DNA of 64,000 bases, from the NCBI RefSeq assembly GCF_003351765.1, contig NZ_CP031229.1, positions 1,364,001-1,428,000 of the forward strand, written 5' to 3'. The notes beneath the pieces were generated by a model. The model worked only from the letters and a program-made list of their open reading frames with translations. It was not told the origin of the DNA and made no database searches. Source of the DNA: Ornithinimicrobium avium (GTDB lineage: Bacteria; Actinomycetota; Actinomycetes; Actinomycetales; Dermatophilaceae). Shown here piece by piece: positions 24,917 through 32,306 of this stretch (within the stretch, counting starts at the first letter, position 1; the number at the start of each line of letters is the position of its first letter). The translations under genes and the position numbers were made by a program.

Positions 24917-24946
24917 GGTAAGGAGGAGCACGCAACGGGTCGTCAT
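24905..24946 (-). CDS. leuS leader peptide (leucine run)
   Basis: A 13-codon frame, MTTRCVLLLTQPR, starts at an ATG at 24946. It holds three consecutive leucine codons (CTC CTC CTT, 24928-24920) before its stop at 24907-24905. The stop sits in the 5' arm of hairpin A of the attenuator. The peptide itself probably has no function beyond ribosome positioning. A weak AGGA lies about ten bases upstream. Confidence 0.7.
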   Translation of the reverse strand: MTTRCVLLLTQPR

Positions 24947-24966
24947 GATGGACCGATCCTAGCGCA

Positions 24967-25000
24967 GCAGGGCGCCCACCCCGAGAGGTGAGCGCCCTGC
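24967..25000 (-). terminator. Hairpin after rpsT
   Basis: GCAGGGCGC (24967-24975) pairs perfectly with GCGCCCTGC (24992-25000), with an inner CACC/GGTG stem. It follows the rpsT stop at 25020 and precedes the leuS leader. Confidence 0.75.
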
Positions 25001-25019
25001 CGACGTCAGCGCGGAACGC

Positions 25020-25286
25020 TCAGGCGCCGATCGAGTTGAGGCGCTTGGCCATGGCCGACTTCTTGTTGGCGGCCTGGTTGGAGTGCAGGACGCCCTTGGA
25101 GACGGCCTTGTCCAGCTTCTTGGAGGCCAGCTGCAGCGCGTCCGCGGCCTTGGCCCGGTCGCCGCTGTCCACTGCCTCGCGGAACTTGCGGATCCAGGTG
25201 CGCAGCTCGGACTTGTGGGCGCGGTTGCGCTCGGTGCGCTTGGCGTTGGTCTTGACGCGCTTGATCTGGGACTTGATGTTTGCCAC
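25020..25286 (-). CDS. rpsT: 30S ribosomal protein S20
   Basis: The 88-residue basic helical protein of the small subunit begins MANIKSQIKRVKTNAKRTER. It continues with AHKSELRTWIRKFREAV and ends with HSNQAANKKSAMAKRLN. Length and charge are standard. The GTG at 25286 has AGGAAG about 8 bases upstream. A terminator hairpin follows at 24967-25000. It usually sits beside holA in actinobacteria; here a cell-wall-binding-repeat gene on the other strand lies between them. Confidence 0.97.
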   Translation of the reverse strand: MANIKSQIKRVKTNAKRTERNRAHKSELRTWIRKFREAVDSGDRAKAADALQLASKKLDKAVSKGVLHSNQAANKKSAMAKRLNSIGA

Positions 25287-25453
25287 GAAGTGTCTTCCTG
25301 CGAAAGTGGTGGTCGGATGTCGTGAGGGCGACGGTCGCACGGTCCAGAACGAGAGGCGTGGGGATGCCCTGGCGAGTGGCCCGTGCGGGGTGCTGCTGCG
25401 GTGCGCGCACGACCGGGCGCGCACGCAGTGGACCAATCTACCAGCGGTCCGCC

Positions 25454-25481
25454 GTCCGGCCCAAGTCGGCGCCGGCCGGAC
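25454..25481. promoter_or_regulatory. Eight-base inverted repeat upstream of the cell-wall-binding gene
   Basis: GTCCGGCC (25454-25461) and GGCCGGAC (25474-25481) form a perfect dyad in the region between rpsT and the gene starting at 25577. It could be an operator, or part of the divergent promoter region. The remainder of 25287-25576 shows no gene. Confidence 0.35.
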
Positions 25482-25576
25482 GCTCGGGCACGGGCACCCG
25501 ATGTATCCGTGCGGCGATTCCCCGCTCTGTGTAGTGACGCCGCACTCCGCGGCGCCACCACTCGGAGGGAAGAACC

Positions 25577-27019
25577 ATGAACGACCTTCACGCAGGCACC
25601 ACCGTCCGCGCACGGCGGCGCACCGCCGCCGTCGCCGCGCTGGCCACCGCCACCGTCGGTGTCGTGGGCGCCGTCCCGGCACGCGCGGCCACCCTGGGGG
25701 ACTACGACATCACCGGGGTCCAGTTCGTCAACGGCGACTGCAGCCGCAACGAGTACGTCGTCAAGGGCTCGGTGACCGGCGACACCGACGACGGCGGCGG
25801 CTTCGACAAGATTCGCGTCCAGGTCTGGGACGACGGCATCCTCAAGGACGCCAGGGACACCGAGGTAGCGGTCGGGACGACGATGGACGTCACCGCCTTC
25901 CTCTCCTTCGTCGGCCTCTACGGCACCGGCGCACCTGGCGTGGGCATCGAGATCGTCGACATCGACGGCTCCGGGGACCCGGTCGCCACCCTGAGCAGCG
26001 ACGACCCCTTCTTCCCCGAGGACGTCGACGGCCCCTGCAGCTTCGACATCGAGCGGATCGGCGGTGCCGACCGGATCGAGACCGCCGCGCTGCTGTCCCA
26101 GCAGAAGTTCGTGGCGGCCGACACCGTCCTCATCGCCAGCTCCCGCGCCTTCCCGGACGCGCTGGCCGCAGCGCCGTGGGCCGCCCAGCTCGGCGCGCCG
26201 CTGCTGCTGAGCCGCCCCGGCGGGCTGTCGGCGGTGGCCACCGCCGAGCTCACGCGGCTCCAGCCCTCTCGCGTCATCGTCGTCGGCGGCCCCACCGCGC
26301 TGGGGCAGGACGTGCTGGACGACGTCCAGGCCGCCCTCCCGACGGCGGTCGTGGACCGCGTCGGCGGCGCCGACCGCTACGCCACGGCCGGGATGGTCGC
26401 GAGCCAAGTCGTCCAGGACAGCTCGGCGGAGGTCTTCGTCGCCTCCGGCCAGGACTTCCCGGACGCGCTGGTCCTCAGCGCCCTGGCGGCCCGCCACCAG
26501 GCGCCGCTCGTGCTGACCCGGGGCACCTCGCTGCCCGCCGCCACGGCCACGGCGCTGGCAGGCCTGTCCTACGACGCCCTGTACGCCGCCGGCGGACCCA
26601 CGGTGCTCTCCGACGACGTCCTCGACGCCGCCGCCGACGGGGTGCCGGTGACCCGCTACGCGGGTGACGACCGCTACGGGACGGCCGAGCAGGTCCTCGA
26701 GCAGTTCCCGGCAGAGGGCAAGGTCATGGTGGCCAGCGGCCAGGCGTTCCCGGACGCCCTGACCTCGGTGCCGGTCGCCGCACGGACCGGCGCAGGGGTC
26801 GCGCTGACCAGGCCGGCGGCCGTGCCCGCGGGGATCATGGACGAGATCGACCGGCTCATCTCCAGCACGCCCTACCCGCTCATCACGATCGTCGGCGGCA
26901 CCACCGCCGTGAACCCGAGCGTCGAGACCCAGCTGCAGACGCTGTTCGGGTCCAGCCCGGCGCCCGCGCAGCGGCCGCAGGGCACCCAGACCGACAGCAA
27001 CGTCCCGGCGACCCGCTGA
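25577..27019 (+). CDS. Secreted protein with three cell-wall-binding repeat 2 (CWB2) domains
   Basis: The 480-residue protein has a signal peptide (positively charged start, hydrophobic AAVAALATATVGVVGAVPARA) and an N-terminal domain of about 110 residues. Three CWB2 repeats follow from about residue 158. Each begins with a variant of RIGGADRIETA/RVGGADRYATA/RYAGDDRYGTA and holds VFVASGQDFPDALV-type motifs. CWB2 repeats anchor surface proteins non-covalently to the cell wall. GGAGGGAAG lies just upstream of the ATG. It is read opposite to rpsT and holA, which it separates. Confidence 0.9.
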   Translation: MNDLHAGTTVRARRRTAAVAALATATVGVVGAVPARAATLGDYDITGVQFVNGDCSRNEYVVKGSVTGDTDDGGGFDKIRVQVWDDGILKDARDTEVAVGTTMDVTAFLSFVGLYGTGAPGVGIEIVDIDGSGDPVATLSSDDPFFPEDVDGPCSFDIERIGGADRIETAALLSQQKFVAADTVLIASSRAFPDALAAAPWAAQLGAPLLLSRPGGLSAVATAELTRLQPSRVIVVGGPTALGQDVLDDVQAALPTAVVDRVGGADRYATAGMVASQVVQDSSAEVFVASGQDFPDALVLSALAARHQAPLVLTRGTSLPAATATALAGLSYDALYAAGGPTVLSDDVLDAAADGVPVTRYAGDDRYGTAEQVLEQFPAEGKVMVASGQAFPDALTSVPVAARTGAGVALTRPAAVPAGIMDEIDRLISSTPYPLITIVGGTTAVNPSVETQLQTLFGSSPAPAQRPQGTQTDSNVPATR

Positions 27020-27150
27020 GCGTTGGCGGCCGTCGCTGACCCCGACGGTCGTGCCCGGTCCGGCGGTGACGGTCCGAGCGTCCCTGCGCCACGGCGCGGC
27101 GGGCGCCGGAGCGTCGCCGTCGGACGCGCAGCACCCGGCTCACGTCCGGC

Positions 27151-28125
27151 TCAGCGGTCGCGCGCCCGGCAGACGTCGAGGACGGCGCGCTCCACGGCAT
27201 ACTCCGGGCTGCGCACGGCGGCCTCGGTGCGCAGGCCGCCCTTGACGTCGACGTCGGCCCGCGCGACCGCCTGGATGGCCCGGCCGAGGCTGGGCCCGTC
27301 CCAGCCTCGCGCGACCCGGCGGGCCTGGTCGACCTGCCACGGGGCCATGCCGAGGTCCCGGGCGACCTGCCCGCTGCTCCCCCGGCCGGCGGCGGCGACC
27401 TTGCCGACCTGGCGCAGCTGCATGGCGAGCACCGCGACGATCGGCACCGGGTCCAGCCCGCCGAGCATCGCGTGGCGCAGGAGCCCCAGCGCCGTGGCCT
27501 CGTCCCCGGCCAGCGCGGCCTCGGCGACCTTGAAGCCCGTCGTCTCCACCTTCTCGCCGTAGTAGGTGGTGACGTGCTCCACCTCCACGGTGCCCTCGAC
27601 GTCGCGGACCAGCTGCGCGCAGGCGCCGGCCAGCTCGCGCAGGTCCCTGCCCAAGGCCTGCACCAGCGCGCCGACCGCGTCGTCGGCGATCCGCCGTCGG
27701 GCGGTGCGGAACTCGTGCTTGACGAAGGCGTGCTTGTCGCCCTCCGCCTTCACCGCCTTGGCCTCGATGACCCGGGCGCCCTGCTTCTTGAGGGTGTCGA
27801 GCACCTTCTTGCCGCGGTTGCCGCTCTTGTGCCGCACGACGAGGGTGACCATGTCGGCGGGCTGGGCCAGGTAGCCGAGCAGGTCCTCCACCAGCGGGTC
27901 GTCGGCCTCGTCCATGTCGTGCACGACGATGACGGTCCAGCCGCCGAACAGGCTGGGGCTGGCGTGCACGAGCAGCTCGCCCGGCTGGTAGCCGGCGGCG
28001 TAGAGCTTGACGACCTCAGCCTCCGGCTCGACCGTGCGGACGGCGTGGAGCACCGAATCCACCCCGCGCTCGGCGAGGATCTCCTCGGGCCCGGTGATGA
28101 GGGCGAGCTCCAGCGGTGACGTCAC
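27151..28125 (-). CDS. holA: DNA polymerase III delta subunit
   Basis: The 324-residue subunit is the wrench of the clamp loader that opens the beta clamp. It has the family start ELALITGPEEILAERGVDSVL, the central LVVRHKSGNRGKKVLDTLKKQGA, and the C-terminal collar with MLGGLDPVPIVAVLAMQLRQVGKVAA. The GTG at 28125 starts the conserved region; its ribosome site is weak. It is divergent from arsR. In most actinobacteria holA follows comEC directly, but here it is 7 kb away, upstream of leuS. Confidence 0.93.
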   Translation of the reverse strand: MTSPLELALITGPEEILAERGVDSVLHAVRTVEPEAEVVKLYAAGYQPGELLVHASPSLFGGWTVIVVHDMDEADDPLVEDLLGYLAQPADMVTLVVRHKSGNRGKKVLDTLKKQGARVIEAKAVKAEGDKHAFVKHEFRTARRRIADDAVGALVQALGRDLRELAGACAQLVRDVEGTVEVEHVTTYYGEKVETTGFKVAEAALAGDEATALGLLRHAMLGGLDPVPIVAVLAMQLRQVGKVAAAGRGSSGQVARDLGMAPWQVDQARRVARGWDGPSLGRAIQAVARADVDVKGGLRTEAAVRSPEYAVERAVLDVCRARDR

Positions 28126-28193
28126 GGGACCAGCCTGCCACGCGCCACCGACAGGCCGGGAGGTGATCCCCCAGGTCTTGTGCGAGGATGAAA

Positions 28194-28211
28194 CATCGAC
28201 TATCGTCGATG
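28194..28211. promoter_or_regulatory. Palindromic operator overlapping the arsR promoter/start region
   Basis: CATCGAC-TATC-GTCGATG is a perfect dyad with seven-base arms. It ends five bases before the arsR ATG at 28216. ArsR/SmtB repressors bind such sites at their own promoter. The mRNA would have a very short leader. Confidence 0.7.
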
Positions 28212-28215
28212 ATCG

Positions 28216-28599
28216 ATGAATGCCACCAGGATCCTGTCCCGCGACGTCGCCGAGGAGTATGCGGACTGGTTCCGCACGCTCGCCGACCCCACCCGCGTCC
28301 AGCTGCTGGCGTGGCTGGCCCGCCAGGACCGGCCGGTGCCCGTCCGCGACGTGGTCGACGCCTTGCCGCTGTCGCAGTCCACGGTCAGCCACCACCTCGC
28401 CGTGCTCGCCCGCACCTGCTTCGTCGTCGCGACGAAGGAGGGGACGAGCACCTACTACACGGTCAACCCGAGCTGCCTCAGCGCGCTGCCGACCGCCGCC
28501 GACCAGATCATGGCCGGCGCCTCGGGCATCTGCTGCTCGCCGACGCTGACCGACCTGTCTGGAACCGCCGCCCGCACCCTGACCCAGGAGCGACCATGA
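28216..28599 (+). CDS. arsR: ArsR-family metalloid-responsive repressor
   Basis: The 127-residue repressor has a winged helix (about residues 18-90): LADPTRVQLLAWLARQ, then LPLSQSTVSHHLAVLARTCFV. A C-terminal cysteine pair at GICCSPTL could bind arsenite together with CFV in the recognition helix. It overlaps arsM by four bases (ATGA), so the two are translationally coupled. A palindrome at 28194-28211 is the probable operator. The metalloid specificity is inferred from arsM. Confidence 0.9.
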   Translation: MNATRILSRDVAEEYADWFRTLADPTRVQLLAWLARQDRPVPVRDVVDALPLSQSTVSHHLAVLARTCFVVATKEGTSTYYTVNPSCLSALPTAADQIMAGASGICCSPTLTDLSGTAARTLTQERP

Positions 28600-29375
28600 C
28601 CGACATCCGAGAGACCGTCCGCGACCGCTACGCCGACGCCGCACGGGCCGCGGGCACCCCGACCCCCGGAGCCTCGTGCTGCGCACCTGGTGCCGGCACG
28701 GCCTTCGCCGCGCTGAACCGGGACGCGGAGGGCCGTGCCGTCTTCGGTCGCGACCTCTACGCCTCGGACGAGGAGACCCGGGGTCAGGGCATGGCGGACG
28801 CCGTCGAGCTCTCGCTGGGCTGCGGCGTGCCGACCGCCGTCGCCGACCTGCACCCCGGCGAGGTCGTCCTCGACCTGGGATCAGGAGCAGGAGGGGACGT
28901 CCTCATCTCCGCCGGGCGCGTCTCCCCCGGGGGACGGGCGATCGGCCTGGACATGACGCCGGAGATGCTGGACCTGGCGAGGCGCAACGCCGAGGCCGCG
29001 GGCGTGGACAACGTGGAGTTCCTCCAGGGCTACCTCGAGGAGGTGCCGCTGCCCGACGACAGCGTGGACGTGGTCATCTCCAACTGCGTCATCAATCTCG
29101 CGGCCGACAAGCGGGTCGTCCTGGCCGAAGCGGCACGGGTGCTGCGGCCGGGTGGCCGGCTCGCGGTCTCCGACGTGGTCGCCGACGAGGACATGGACGA
29201 GGCCACCCGCGCGGACGTGGCGCAGTGGACCGGGTGCATCGCCGGGGCCCTGACCGAGAAGCAGTTCCGGGCGGTGCTGCTGGAGGCCGGCTTCGCCGAC
29301 GTCGAGATCACGAGCACGCACCGGGTGCACGCGCACGCCGCCTCGGCGATCGTCAGGGGGGTCCTGCCGGCCTGA
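28596..29375 (+). CDS. arsM: Arsenite S-adenosylmethionine methyltransferase
   Basis: The 259-residue enzyme methylates As(III) stepwise, which volatilises or detoxifies it. The SAM-binding motif is VLDLGSGAGGD (about 91-101), with an acidic end in GLDMTPEMLDLARRNA. The arsenic-binding cysteines expected of ArsM are present: Cys28-Cys29 in SCCAPG, Cys164 in SNCVINL and Cys214 in WTGCIAG. It overlaps arsR by four bases. No arsenite efflux pump or reductase is in the neighbourhood, so methylation appears to be the local answer to arsenic. Confidence 0.93.
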   Translation: MTDIRETVRDRYADAARAAGTPTPGASCCAPGAGTAFAALNRDAEGRAVFGRDLYASDEETRGQGMADAVELSLGCGVPTAVADLHPGEVVLDLGSGAGGDVLISAGRVSPGGRAIGLDMTPEMLDLARRNAEAAGVDNVEFLQGYLEEVPLPDDSVDVVISNCVINLAADKRVVLAEAARVLRPGGRLAVSDVVADEDMDEATRADVAQWTGCIAGALTEKQFRAVLLEAGFADVEITSTHRVHAHAASAIVRGVLPA

Positions 29376-29384
29376 CCGGGCTGG

Positions 29385-29834
29385 TCAGCAGGCTGCCACG
29401 TCCTGCCAGGGGCCGAGGTCGAGCCAGCCCTTCTGCACCGCGGCCGGCCGGGTGCGCGTCACGGCGGCCACCGGCAGCGGCCCGTAGAGGTGGGGGAAGA
29501 GCGGGGACGCCGGGTCGTCGGGATCGCCGGGCTCCTCCCGCACCTCGACACCGGCCTGCGCGAGCGCCCTCGGGTCGATCTCCAGGACGACGAGCGGCTC
29601 GGCGGCCCGGGCGTAGAGCAGCTTGGCCACGCCGGGCAGCTGCTCGGGCCAGGAGGCGTGGATGAACCCGACCTCGGCCAGGCTCGCCCCGCGGGTGGAG
29701 CGCTCGTAGCTGCCCGCCCGCAGCGCCTCCTGCCAGTGCACCTCCTCGGCCAGGTGCCACAGCGGACGGTCCTCGGCGGCCTCGGCGGCCTCGGCGCCCG
29801 GCGCGGCCGGCGCGGGGTCGGGCGCGGACGTCAT
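29385..29834 (-). CDS. DUF952-family protein
   Basis: The 149-residue protein has an Ala-rich start and then a DUF952 domain: LWHLAEEVHWQEALRAGSYERSTRG, GFIHASWPEQL, LVVLEIDPRAL and PHLYGPLPVAAVTRTRP. Members are sometimes called glutathione-S-transferase-domain-like, but no activity is established. The ATG at 29834 overlaps the stop of the helicase upstream by four bases (ATGA), so it is translated with that gene. Confidence 0.8.
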   Translation of the reverse strand: MTSAPDPAPAAPGAEAAEAAEDRPLWHLAEEVHWQEALRAGSYERSTRGASLAEVGFIHASWPEQLPGVAKLLYARAAEPLVVLEIDPRALAQAGVEVREEPGDPDDPASPLFPHLYGPLPVAAVTRTRPAAVQKGWLDLGPWQDVAAC

Positions 29835-32032
29835 ACCCCGACCTGCAGGCCCAGCTGGTTGAGGCGGGCGGTGACCAGGTCCGGCGCCAGCTCGAGGTGC
29901 TCGGCGAGCTCCTCGACCGCGACCCCCGCCTCGAGGCCGTCGCGCAGCTCCTCGTCCTGCTCGTCGGTCCAGGCGTGGCCGCCGGTGACCGCGGTGCGCG
30001 GCGAGCGGGCGACGGGGACCGGGCCGGGGGACACCAGCGGCGCACCACCGAGCCCGCGCGCCGCCGGCGCGGCCACGGGCAGCACCTCCCCGGCGGTGGC
30101 GTCCAGGCGGGCCAGCGCCTTGAGCACGAGCGCCCGGTCGTCGGTGGGCCAGAACGGCGGCAGTGACTTCTGCAGGAACGGTGCGTAGCGGGCGGACATC
30201 ATCCGCGAGTCGAGGAAGGCCACGACGCCGCGGTCGGAGGAGCTGCGCACCAGGCGTCCCGCACCCTGGGCCAGGCGGAGCGCGGCGTGGGTGGCCGACA
30301 CCTGCATGAACCCGTTGCCGCCCATCCGCGAGATCGCCTCGGTCCGGGCCGAGGACAGCGGGTCGTCGGGGCGCGGGAAGGGGATCCGGTCGATGATGAC
30401 CAGCTGGCAGGCCGGCCCGGGCACGTCGACCCCCTGCCAGAGCGACATCGTGCCGAACAGGCAGGTCGTGGCGTCCGAGGCGAACCGGCGCACCAGCGTG
30501 GGCGTCTGGTCCTCGCCCTGGCACAGCACGGTGATGCCGACGTCGGCCAGGCGGGTGCGCATCTCCTCGGCGGCGGCCTCCGCGGCACGGCGCGAGCTGA
30601 ACAGGCCGAGGGTCCTCCCGCCGGCCGCCCGCACGAGGGCCTCGATCTCGTCGAAGACCACCGGTGCCGCCCCGTCGCGCCCGGGCGGCGGGAGGCGGGA
30701 GGCGACGTAGGCGATGGCCTGCTGCGGGTAGTCGAACGGCGAGCCCACGTCCAGGCCCTCCCACGCCGGCGACCCGGCCCCGCGCAGCCCCATGGTGCCG
30801 GCGACCGCGTCGAAGGAGCCGCCCAGCTCGAGGGTGGCCGACGTCAGCACGACGGTGCGCCCCTCGAAGATCTTGTCGCGCACCAGCATCGCCACGCTCA
30901 TCGGCGCCACGCGCAGCACAGCGCCGCGGCGCTGGTCGTGGCTGACCCAGACCACGTCGAGGTCGCGCTCCTCGAGCACGCGGGCTGCGGTGTCCTGGAC
31001 CTCCTCGACCGCGGCGAGCGCCATCTGCCGGCCCCCGTCGACCTCGGCGCCCTTGTCGGGCTTGATCTGCGAGAGCGTCTCGCGGGCCGCGTCGCGGACC
31101 AGCTGCAGGGTGGTGACCAGCCGCTCGGGCAGCTGGCCCAGCTTGCCCTCGGGCAGGTCGGCGAGGGTGTCGGCGACCAGCTCGCTGGTCTGGTCCAGGC
31201 GGGCCGACGCCTCGCCCTTGCCGGCCCGACGGGCGGCCGCCGTGACCGTGCCGGAGGTCAGCTCGTCGGTGATCGTGGAGGTGACGCGGTCGGTCAGCTC
31301 GTGCGCCTCGTCGACGACGAGCAGGTCGTGCTCGGGGAGCATGAACCGCCCCTCGAAGGCGTCGATGGCCATGAAGGAGTGGTTGGTGACGATGACGTCG
31401 ACCTCCTTGGCCGCCTCCCGCGAGCGCTCGACGAAGCACTCGGCAAAGACCGGGCAGCGGCTGCCCAGACACTCGTGCGCGGTGACCGAGACCTGCCGCC
31501 AGGCGCGGTTGCTCACGCCGGGCACGAGCTCGTCGCGGTCCCCGGACTCGGTGATCTCGGCCCACTCGCGCAGGCGCACCACCTCCTCGCCGGTGCGCGA
31601 GCGCTCCCGGTCGACCGACCCCATGCTGAGCAACGCGTCCTCGTCGTCGTCGGGGAAGCCGCCGACCAGCTTGTGCTGGCACAGGTAGTTGGACCGCCCC
31701 TTGACCAGGGCGAACGTCGGTCGTCGCCCCACCAGCGGCTCGAGCGCGTCGGCGACGCGCGGCAGGTCGCGGTCGACGATCTGGGCCTGCAGCGCCAGGG
31801 TCGCGGTCGCCACGACGCTCGGCCTGCCGGTCCGCATGGCGTGCGCGACCGCCGGCACCAGGTAGGCCAGCGACTTGCCGGTCCCCGTCCCCGCCTGGAC
31901 GAGCAGGTGCTCCTCGCGCTCCACGGCGCGCTCCACCGCCTGCGCCATCGCGACCTGGCCGGGACGCTCGGTGCCGCCGACCGCGGTCACCGCGGCGTGG
32001 AGCAGCGTGTCGAGGTCGGGGACGTCAGGCAT
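29831..32032 (-). CDS. DinG/XPD-type ATP-dependent DNA helicase with Fe-S cluster
   Basis: The 733-residue helicase resembles DinG/XPD family 5'-3' helicases. Walker A is AGTGTGKSLAYLVPA. Four 4Fe-4S cysteines lie at YLCQHK and CLGSRCPVFAEC. DEAH is in LLVVDEAHELTDRV, followed by helicase C with MSLWQGVDVPG and GAGRLVRS. A C-terminal tail has a small helix-turn-helix-like stretch (WTDEQDEELRDGLEAGV). It unwinds forked or R-loop DNA in repair. The ATG at 32032 begins the conserved region. It is cotranscribed with the DUF952 gene. Confidence 0.9.
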   Translation of the reverse strand: MPDVPDLDTLLHAAVTAVGGTERPGQVAMAQAVERAVEREEHLLVQAGTGTGKSLAYLVPAVAHAMRTGRPSVVATATLALQAQIVDRDLPRVADALEPLVGRRPTFALVKGRSNYLCQHKLVGGFPDDDEDALLSMGSVDRERSRTGEEVVRLREWAEITESGDRDELVPGVSNRAWRQVSVTAHECLGSRCPVFAECFVERSREAAKEVDVIVTNHSFMAIDAFEGRFMLPEHDLLVVDEAHELTDRVTSTITDELTSGTVTAAARRAGKGEASARLDQTSELVADTLADLPEGKLGQLPERLVTTLQLVRDAARETLSQIKPDKGAEVDGGRQMALAAVEEVQDTAARVLEERDLDVVWVSHDQRRGAVLRVAPMSVAMLVRDKIFEGRTVVLTSATLELGGSFDAVAGTMGLRGAGSPAWEGLDVGSPFDYPQQAIAYVASRLPPPGRDGAAPVVFDEIEALVRAAGGRTLGLFSSRRAAEAAAEEMRTRLADVGITVLCQGEDQTPTLVRRFASDATTCLFGTMSLWQGVDVPGPACQLVIIDRIPFPRPDDPLSSARTEAISRMGGNGFMQVSATHAALRLAQGAGRLVRSSSDRGVVAFLDSRMMSARYAPFLQKSLPPFWPTDDRALVLKALARLDATAGEVLPVAAPAARGLGGAPLVSPGPVPVARSPRTAVTGGHAWTDEQDEELRDGLEAGVAVEELAEHLELAPDLVTARLNQLGLQVGV

Positions 32033-32133
32033 GGGGTTCAGGGTATGCCGTGCCGCCGACGTCCGCGGTCGGCCGTCCACAGGTCAGCCCCTCGGGAGGC
32101 GAAGCTGCACCTCCCGCGCCTCACACCCGCCCC

Positions 32134-32237
32134 GTCCCTCGACCGCGCCTGGCGTCGACCGATCCGGGGCACTCGCCCCGGTTCCGTCCCTCGACCGCGC
32201 GTGGCGTCGACCGATCCGGGGCACTCGCACCCGTTCC
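32134..32237. repeat. Two tandem 52-base repeats
   Basis: Unit one is 32134-32185 and unit two 32186-32237, with three mismatches. They start GTCCCTCGACCGCGC and share CGTCGACCGATCCGGGGCAC. They lie between the DinG-like gene and the molybdoenzyme, where no protein gene is supported. Their function is unknown; a regulatory or dispersed-repeat role is possible. Confidence 0.7.
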
Positions 32238-32306
32238 GTCGGACCGCCCCGCGTCGCAGGCCCAATCCGCAGGCCGGCCAGCCGCAGTCCGGGGCCTCCG
32301 GCGGCC

